From NCBI GenBank assembly GCA_903887845.1, contig CAISRC010000016.1:1-40865 (forward strand): DNA of 40,865 bases, written 5' to 3'. The DNA comes from an uncultured Chlorobiaceae bacterium. Lineage in GTDB: Bacteria > Bacteroidota > Chlorobiia > Chlorobiales > Chlorobiaceae. Shown here one piece after another: positions 36,084 through 40,865 of the stretch; the stretch's first letter is position 1; every line of letters starts with the position of its first letter. The notes under the pieces were generated by a model. That model had not been told where the DNA came from and did not search any database. It saw nothing but the letters and a program-made list of their open reading frames with translations. A program made the position numbers and the translations under genes.

Positions 36084-36698
36084 CTATGTTTTTTCAGAAA
36101 ATAGTCTCTTGCAGGTTGAGTAAATCTCATTTGCCATGATTGTGTTTTCTATCAGGCCTGCCAACCCTACCAAAACCATTTGCGTCACACTGCAAGCAAA
36201 ATTCAGTATCTCCGACACTTGTTCATCTGTATAGTTATCAGCAATTTCAGTAGCACTAATCCGGTTTGTTATCTGCAACATTCCGCCGTGGATTAGGCTA
36301 CACATAATATTCCAAAGTTCCTTTTTTTTCTTTGATAACACCCCATTTGCAAAGGCTGGCAGTTTCTCGATTTGTTCAATAAGTAAGTCAATTTTAGGAA
36401 GTTTATCTTCTTTACAAAATTTCTTGATGTCAGAGTCTTTCGCGCAACGATGAAGCCAAACACCTCGAATGTAAGCCTCAAACTGAGGACGCAGTAAAGC
36501 GGCTGCTGAACCATTGAGTGGTATTGTATGAGATACCAAAAGCTGTATCGCACTATGATGCTCTAATGCTGTCTGGAATAACGTTGCTGGAAAACTTTTT
36601 TTCAGTGTATCTCTATTAACCTCAACTACGTTGTCTATCAATTCACTACAATACGTTAAAAGCTTTTTGGAGCTATCTATATCATCTTTTAAACCCAT
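36084..36698 (-). CDS. DUF6988-like helical protein
   Basis: A 204-residue, all-helical protein. Landmarks TALEHHSAIQLLV, ALLRPQFEAYIRGVWLHRCA, KLPKIDLLIEQIEKLPAF and SLIHGGMLQITNR, then YTDEQVSEILNFA, agree with my recollection of the DUF6988 family (related in style to DUF5677). The conserved Arg of RPQFEAY and His of the IHGG box are compatible with a HEPN-like arrangement, but no activity is known. It is the only island gene besides the antitoxin on the minus strand. Confidence 0.6.
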   Translation of the reverse strand: MGLKDDIDSSKKLLTYCSELIDNVVEVNRDTLKKSFPATLFQTALEHHSAIQLLVSHTIPLNGSAAALLRPQFEAYIRGVWLHRCAKDSDIKKFCKEDKLPKIDLLIEQIEKLPAFANGVLSKKKKELWNIMCSLIHGGMLQITNRISATEIADNYTDEQVSEILNFACSVTQMVLVGLAGLIENTIMANEIYSTCKRLFSEKT

Positions 36699-37026
36699 AG
36701 TGCCTTTATTAAGGAAATAGTTATAATTATTTTAAAGAACAAGATTCCATTTATGGCTATTGTATGGAAATGTTTTTTGTTGAGTTTCCCTATTTTTCCG
36801 AACTCTCCACCGACCCCAGTGATTAAGGATTCCGTCATTATAACTTTTCGTGAGCAGACATCTTCTTTGGCCATTCACACATGCAAAGAAAGGCCCAGCG
36901 GAAAAGCCATAAATTTAATAAGGGGGCGCTTATGAAAACGATTAGCTTTCATCATTCCTGCCCTGCTGCATATCCCTGCCGGAGGCCGACTGTCGCGAAG
37001 CAGCGCTCATTGGCTTTCCTGGCCTT
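36699..37026. other. Intergenic stretch with one doubtful 37-residue ORF
   Basis: Mostly AT-rich, featureless sequence. One small plus-strand ORF, ATG 36932 to TGA 37045, has an AAGGGGG ribosome-binding-like run before it. It encodes a Cys/Arg-containing peptide (MKTISFHHSCPAAYPCRR) and overlaps the antitoxin end. I see no homology and consider it doubtful. Confidence 0.35.
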
Positions 37027-37302
37027 CTACAGAATGGAAACTTGAATTTTTTTCCCCAGTACTTCAGCATAGTGATGCAACGTAGAAAGCCTGATATCCT
37101 CAGAATGGTTTTCAATTCTTGAGATTGCCGATTTCTTGGTATTCAGCTTGTCGGCCAGAGCTTCCTGTGTAAGCCCTGCGTTTTTTCTCGCTTCTTTCAA
37201 CGCCACTCCGATCTTGAACTCTTCGTATTCTTTATCGAAGGTCTTAGCAAATTCAGGGTCACGGCTTTTCCGCTTTGCAATAGCGCGTTGTAAGTCATCC
37301 AT
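37027..37302 (-). CDS. XRE-family antitoxin (HigA-like), orphaned
   Basis: A 91-residue helix-turn-helix protein. The first 30 residues ([16 protein letters not shown]) form the toxin-contacting extension seen in HigA-type antitoxins. The XRE domain is [20 protein letters not shown] with [10 protein letters not shown]. The ATG at 37302, with AGGAGG 9 bases upstream, is preferred to the 121-residue longer frame, whose extra N-terminus reads through the toxin remnant in the wrong frame. It overlaps the stop of the broken toxin gene by a few bases, which is the normal spacing in higB-higA pairs. Confidence 0.8.
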   Translation of the reverse strand: MDDLQRAIAKRKSRDPEFAKTFDKEYEEFKIGVALKEARKNAGLTQEALADKLNTKKSAISRIENHSEDIRLSTLHHYAEVLGKKIQVSIL

Positions 37303-37445
37303 ATTGTTTCCTCCTGAGATAGTCTTTCTTTCGTTTTTCAGCCAGTTCGATTTCTTCTGGCGGGGTTTTCTGGGTTTTCTTTGCGAACCCATTTGTAAGA
37401 ATCACCAAATTTCCATCGGTCAAAGAAGCCGAGTAGTCGGAACAC
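37295..37445 (-). pseudogene. Remnant of a RelE/HigB (Gp49-like) toxin gene, truncated and frameshifted
   Basis: Upstream of and overlapping the antitoxin start, the minus strand encodes [18 protein letters not shown] followed by [18 protein letters not shown] and a stop at 37297-37295. This is the diagnostic C-terminal motif of Gp49/HigB toxins. The preceding strand [11 protein letters not shown] is in a different frame, with the shift around 37403-37412 (AAATTTGG instead of an expected AAATTGG). No N-terminal half is found upstream, so the toxin is dead. The remaining sequence up to 37691 shows no gene. Confidence 0.75.
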
Positions 37446-37691
37446 ATTGTTAACGATAAGGTGAACATTATGCAAGCTTAAAAAGTGTCAGCTTTTTGGT
37501 TGGCGAATATTCACAGTTTCAAAAACTCTATTCTCTCTCTTTCCCCCATTATTGTTTAAATTCCCGGAACATAAGAGGGTTATCCAGATTGAATGAATTG
37601 CGGTTATTGTAAAGTTTAACCCGATAACATCCACGAGCCAAACACATAACTCTTTCATAAAGAATTAGATACAGATATTATAATCAACACC

Positions 37692-37850
37692 ATGAGAGAA
37701 AAACATATTTTTGATCGTTCCTGCGAGGGATGCAAGGGATACAGCCTTTACGGAAACGATACCCCTGAACTCCCTCTTGAGAGCATCCATCCCTCAACAT
37801 TCCTGCGCAAAGCTCCTGCCGAAGTGCAGCTCAACATCTGCTGTTCATGA
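37692..37850 (+). pseudogene. Collapsed in-frame mini-copy of gcvPB (52 residues)
   Basis: The ORF starts [18 protein letters not shown] and ends [13 protein letters not shown]. The first 44 codons match the start of intact gcvPB (114 of 132 bases identical by hand count, seven amino-acid changes). They are joined directly to its last seven codons (QLNICCS), so about 430 codons are missing without loss of frame. The stop overlaps an upstream ATG of the GH3 gene, as in the ancestral junction. It marks the right edge of the accessory island; no activity is expected. Confidence 0.9.
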
Positions 37851-37864
37851 TGGGGGGAAGAGCC

Positions 37865-39583
37865 ATGAGGCTGCTCCTCTCACTCTCTCTTCTCCTGCTC
37901 TCTCTGCCCGGACTGGCTCATGCAAAGCCGGGCACAGAAAAGTGGTGTGCGCAGCAGATTTTCAGCCGCAAGGATTCGGGCATTGAAGAGCAACTGCAGG
38001 GGATGAGTCTGCCGGAAAAGGTGGGACTGATGCTGATCGCACAAATTGAGCCGCATACGATCAACACCCAGCACAAGGAGTACCATCTCCTGAGTCGACT
38101 GGTGCAGGAGGGAAAGGTTGGAGGCATCATGCTGCTCAAGGGGGATGCCCTCACCGCTGCTACGTATATCAATTATTTTCAGTCGATTGCGCCCCATCCT
38201 CTGCTGATAAGCTCGGATATGGAGCGGGGGGTAGCCATGCGCCTCAGCGGAGCCACCGAGTTTCCGCCGAATATGGCGGTGGCGGCCACGCAGGATCCGG
38301 AGCTTGCCGAGGAGATGGCGGAGGCTATTGCCGAAGAGGCGACCATGATCGGGATGCAGCAGAACTATGCCCCAACAGTTGACCTGAACATCAATCCGCT
38401 TAACCCCGTTATCAACACCCGCTCATTCGGCGACAGCGTGCCGCAGACCATCGCCATGTCGAACGCCATCATCAAGGGGCTCCAGTCGAACGGTATCATC
38501 GCAACGGCAAAACATTTCCCCGGCCACGGTGACGTCTCGGTGGACAGCCATTTTTTATTGCCGGTGCTCAAGGCGGACCGAACGCAGCTTGATGCCTATG
38601 AGCTGCAACCCTTCAGGGCGGCCATTGAACGGGGGGTCATCAGCGTCATGGTGGGTCACCTCGCCGTACCGAAACTGACCGGCAGCATGGAGCCAGCCTC
38701 CCTTTCGAAACTCATTGTGACCGATCTGCTCCGTAAAGAGCTTGGTTTTCAGGGGTTGATTATTACCGATGCTTTGAACATGAAGGCGCTCTACAACGGC
38801 CAGAACGTTGCCGAGATTTCGGTCAAGGCGGTGCAAGCGGGCAATGACCTGCTGCTCTTCTCTCCCGATCCTGAGCTGACCCACAGCGCTGTGGTCAAGG
38901 CGGTTGAAAAGGGGGAGATTGCGATCGAACAGATTGACAACTCCGTGCGCCGAATCCTTCAGGCCAAAGCGTGGCTGGAGATAGAGAGGCGAAAAACTGC
39001 CGATTTGAAGCAGGTCAAGAGAGAGGTGAGCCCTCCCACCCATCAGCATCTCTCCAGAAGAATTGCATCACGCGCCGTCACGCTGGTGAGCGACACCAAC
39101 CACCTCCTGCCTCTCAAACCAACCGAGGGGATTGTGAATATTATCGTGCAGGACAGAATAAACAATGAGACGGCAAGGAGATATATCAAGCAGCTCGACA
39201 AGTTTTATACGGTCAACCATATCAGAATCAACCCCGGCACGGACTCACTTACCTACGCCAACGCTGCCGAGCTGGCCTCAAAGGCAAAAGCGGTGATCGT
39301 CACCTCCTACAGCCAGTCACTGAGCAGCTCAGGTGCCCTGAAACTTTCCGCCCAACAGCAGCAGTTCATTCACTCTCTCGTCGGGATTGTGCCGAAAGAG
39401 AGCCCGCTGATACTCCTGTCGCTTGGTACTCCGTATATCATCAACTATTTTCCTGAAATAAGCAGCTACCTCTGCACCTACTCCCCCACTGAAGATTGTG
39501 AGGAGTTGGCGGTCGAGGTGTTGCGGGGAGCACTGAAACCACGGGGAGTTCTGCCAGTGTCGCTGCAGGGGCACTCCCGCTGA
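37865..39583 (+). CDS. Glycoside hydrolase family 3 protein (beta-N-acetylhexosaminidase-like), exported
   Basis: A 572-residue secreted GH3 enzyme. The signal peptide is RLLLSLSLLLLSLPGLAHA. The catalytic barrel has PTVDLNINPLNPVINTRSFG, the NagZ-type signature KHFPGHGDVSVDSH and the nucleophile loop GLIITDALNMKAL. A C-terminal GH3_C-like domain follows (from about residue 390), which small NagZ proteins lack; the size agrees with the periplasmic NagZ/BglX-like forms of Bacteroidetes/Chlorobi. It probably removes N-acetylhexosamine from cell-wall fragments or glycans. ATG 37865 is chosen because GGGGGG lies 7 bases upstream; ATGs at 37847 and 37850 overlap the gcvPB remnant stop. bchZ follows after 19 bases. 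Confidence 0.9.
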   Translation: MRLLLSLSLLLLSLPGLAHAKPGTEKWCAQQIFSRKDSGIEEQLQGMSLPEKVGLMLIAQIEPHTINTQHKEYHLLSRLVQEGKVGGIMLLKGDALTAATYINYFQSIAPHPLLISSDMERGVAMRLSGATEFPPNMAVAATQDPELAEEMAEAIAEEATMIGMQQNYAPTVDLNINPLNPVINTRSFGDSVPQTIAMSNAIIKGLQSNGIIATAKHFPGHGDVSVDSHFLLPVLKADRTQLDAYELQPFRAAIERGVISVMVGHLAVPKLTGSMEPASLSKLIVTDLLRKELGFQGLIITDALNMKALYNGQNVAEISVKAVQAGNDLLLFSPDPELTHSAVVKAVEKGEIAIEQIDNSVRRILQAKAWLEIERRKTADLKQVKREVSPPTHQHLSRRIASRAVTLVSDTNHLLPLKPTEGIVNIIVQDRINNETARRYIKQLDKFYTVNHIRINPGTDSLTYANAAELASKAKAVIVTSYSQSLSSSGALKLSAQQQQFIHSLVGIVPKESPLILLSLGTPYIINYFPEISSYLCTYSPTEDCEELAVEVLRGALKPRGVLPVSLQGHSR

Positions 39584-39602
39584 ACATCATAGCATTATCA
39601 TC

Positions 39603-40865
39603 ATGGGAAAAACCATTCGGGACGAATCAACCGCAAGCGCCTACTGGGCGGCAGTCAACACCTTCTGTTCACTCCAGGATGTCCACGTCATTGCCGATGC
39701 GCCGGTAGGGTGCTACAACCTGGTGGGGGTGGCGGTCATTGACTATACCGATGCCGTACCCTATCTGGAGAACTTTACCCCGACCAGCCTCACTGAAAAG
39801 GAAATCGCCTCCTCAGGCAGCTCGGAGATTGTGAGGGAGACCATTGAAAAGCTCCAGGCACCGGGGCGGCAATTGATTCTGGTCTCAAGCGCCGAGAGCG
39901 AGATGATTGGCAGCGACCATGAGCGGATGCTGACGATGAAGTACCCCGATGTCCGCTTTTTCCCCTCAAACTCCCTTGGCGAAGATGAGTGGCAGGGACG
40001 CGACCGCGCTCTGGTGTGGCTTAATGAGACGTTTGGCGACAGCGAACCCGCCGCTGTAAAACCCGGCACGGTCTCGATTATCGGCCCCACCTACGGCTGC
40101 TTCAACAGCCCCTCTGATCTGGCCGAAATCAAGCGGCTCATTGCTGGAGTGGGAGGAGAGCTGCAGCATGTCTACCCCTTTGAAAGCTCGCTGCACGACG
40201 TTGCCGACCTGAAAAATTCCGATGTGCTGGTGGTGCTGTACCACGAATTCGGCCACGCCCTGGCCGAACAACTTGGCCGTCCGGTGCTGCAAGCCCCCTT
40301 CGGCATTGGCGAAACCCAAAACTTTATTCACGACCTTGGCCGCCTGCTGAAGCGGGAGCAGGAGGCCGAAGCCTTTTTGCTGAAGGAGAAGCGCACCACC
40401 CTCAAGCCGCTCTGGGATCTCTGGCGCGGACCACAGGCGGAGTGGTTCCCGACCATCCGGTTCGGTGCCACCGCCGCAAAAACCTACGCCCTCGGCCTCG
40501 AAACCTTTCTGGCGGGAGAGATGGGGATGCAGTGCCTCTTCAGCCACGATACCGCCAAAGCCGACAACACCCTCATCCGCGAGGAGATTCAGCAGAAACA
40601 GCCGCAGTTCCTCTTCGGCAGAATTGTCGATAAAATCTATCTGGCCGAACTTGACTCGAAAAGCCGGTTCATTCCGGCAGGCTTCCCCGGCCCCATCGTG
40701 CGTCGTGCGCTCGGCACCCCCTTCATGGGCCACAGCGGAGCCATCTATCTCTTGCAGGAGATTGTCAACTCCCTTTACGACATGCTCTTCAACTTCCTTC
40801 CACTCAACCGCCGCACCGCCGTGGAGGAGCCTGCACAGAAGGTTGCCTGGAGCAGCGAAGCCAAT
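39603..40865 (+). CDS. bchZ: Chlorophyllide a reductase subunit Z, 5' part (continues beyond window)
   Basis: BchZ pairs with BchY as the nitrogenase-like catalytic component that, with BchX, reduces ring B of chlorophyllide a in bacteriochlorophyll a synthesis. The frame is open for 421 codons to the window end. It begins GKTIRDESTASAYWAAVNTF; the Cys in DAPVGCYNLVGVAV and the SSAESEMIGSDHERML, SLGEDEWQGRDRAL and PTYGCFNSPSDLAEI segments match the BchZ pattern. GH3 upstream (19-base gap) is likely only a genomic neighbour. This gene is the best marker of the phototrophic host. Confidence 0.9.
   Translation, partial: MGKTIRDESTASAYWAAVNTFCSLQDVHVIADAPVGCYNLVGVAVIDYTDAVPYLENFTPTSLTEKEIASSGSSEIVRETIEKLQAPGRQLILVSSAESEMIGSDHERMLTMKYPDVRFFPSNSLGEDEWQGRDRALVWLNETFGDSEPAAVKPGTVSIIGPTYGCFNSPSDLAEIKRLIAGVGGELQHVYPFESSLHDVADLKNSDVLVVLYHEFGHALAEQLGRPVLQAPFGIGETQNFIHDLGRLLKREQEAEAFLLKEKRTTLKPLWDLWRGPQAEWFPTIRFGATAAKTYALGLETFLAGEMGMQCLFSHDTAKADNTLIREEIQQKQPQFLFGRIVDKIYLAELDSKSRFIPAGFPGPIVRRALGTPFMGHSGAIYLLQEIVNSLYDMLFNFLPLNRRTAVEEPAQKVAWSSEAN

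Larger units (their letters stand above)
33335..37691. other. AT-rich accessory island between duplicated gcvPB/GH3 ends
   Basis: The stretch is visibly poorer in G+C than its flanks and is bounded by duplicated gene ends. On the left is intact gcvPB plus decayed GH3 start; on the right is a collapsed gcvPB plus intact GH3. Contents are a MobC-like fragment, a DUF4145 protein, a tail-anchored unknown, a DUF6988-like protein and an orphan antitoxin with toxin remnant. No intact transposase or integrase is present. I infer lateral acquisition, with an ancestral order gcvPB-GH3-bchZ. Confidence 0.75.

Noticed and set aside
36932-37045. 37-residue plus-strand ORF with a purine-rich upstream run
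   Set aside because: Overlaps the antitoxin 3' end and has no homology that I recognise; kept only as a remark.
1-40865. CRISPR array, rRNA operon or intact insertion sequence
   Set aside because: No regularly spaced direct repeats, no rRNA sequence and no intact transposase or integrase were seen on either strand.

Overview
The window reads as chromosome of a green sulfur bacterium (Chlorobiaceae, Chlorobium/Pelodictyon-like). The best indicator is the last, window-truncated gene, which is recognisable as the BchZ subunit of chlorophyllide reductase. The rest fits: the yceD-rpmF-plsX-fab-rnc cluster, a two-subunit-type glycine decarboxylase (gcvPB), a heme lipoprotein and a B12-dependent radical SAM protein. 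These assignments come from reading the sequence and recognising motifs; no database search was run.

Layout. 1-844: 3' end of tsaD. 1092-2585 (minus): a tripartite hipB-hipS-hipT toxin-antitoxin operon with a dyad-rich control region up to about 2690. 3050-7789 (plus): a tight run yajC, carA, class V aminotransferase, TPR protein, B12/radical SAM protein. 7884-8324: heme lipoprotein with a terminator. 8456-10608: proC and a BatD-like protein. 10562-11757 (minus): a basic small protein and a GDPD phosphodiesterase. 11969-12610: Pmp3-type peptide and universal stress protein. 12667-14541 (minus): leuA behind a leucine-rich leader peptide and attenuator. 14778-24410 (minus): a potassium-uptake locus. 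24535-24609 (minus): tRNA-Asn. 24761-31699: the yceD-rpmF-plsX-fabHDG-acpP-fabF-rnc cluster. 31886-33334: gcvPB. 33335-37850: an AT-rich accessory island. 37865 to the end: GH3 family hydrolase and bchZ.

The potassium locus is the most coherent unusual system. An NtrC/AlgB-type regulator (23079-24410) lies upstream of a membrane histidine kinase. Between them is a consensus-quality sigma-54 promoter (22935-22951) pointing into the kinase gene. The run then continues with an unrecognised 32-residue membrane peptide, kdpF, kdpA, kdpB, kdpC and a KdpD-like protein. That KdpD-like protein has lost its histidine kinase half and carries a PTS EIIA domain instead. I infer that Kdp expression here is under a sigma-54 two-component system and that the EIIA-fused KdpD is a post-translational or nitrogen-PTS-style modulator.

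The accessory island sits exactly between duplicated gene ends. The left edge has intact gcvPB followed by a decayed copy of the GH3 signal-peptide region. The right edge has a collapsed in-frame mini-copy of gcvPB (first 43-44 codons joined to the last 7) followed by the intact GH3 gene. Inside are a DUF4145 protein, a tail-anchored protein of unknown family, a DUF6988-like protein, an orphan HigA-like antitoxin next to a broken toxin remnant, and a probable MobC fragment. This looks like laterally acquired, possibly defence-related cargo.

Other points of interest are the leuA attenuator, whose terminator competes with pairing to the 3' end of its own leader ORF, and a REPIN-like perfect 24-bp inverted repeat after rnc.
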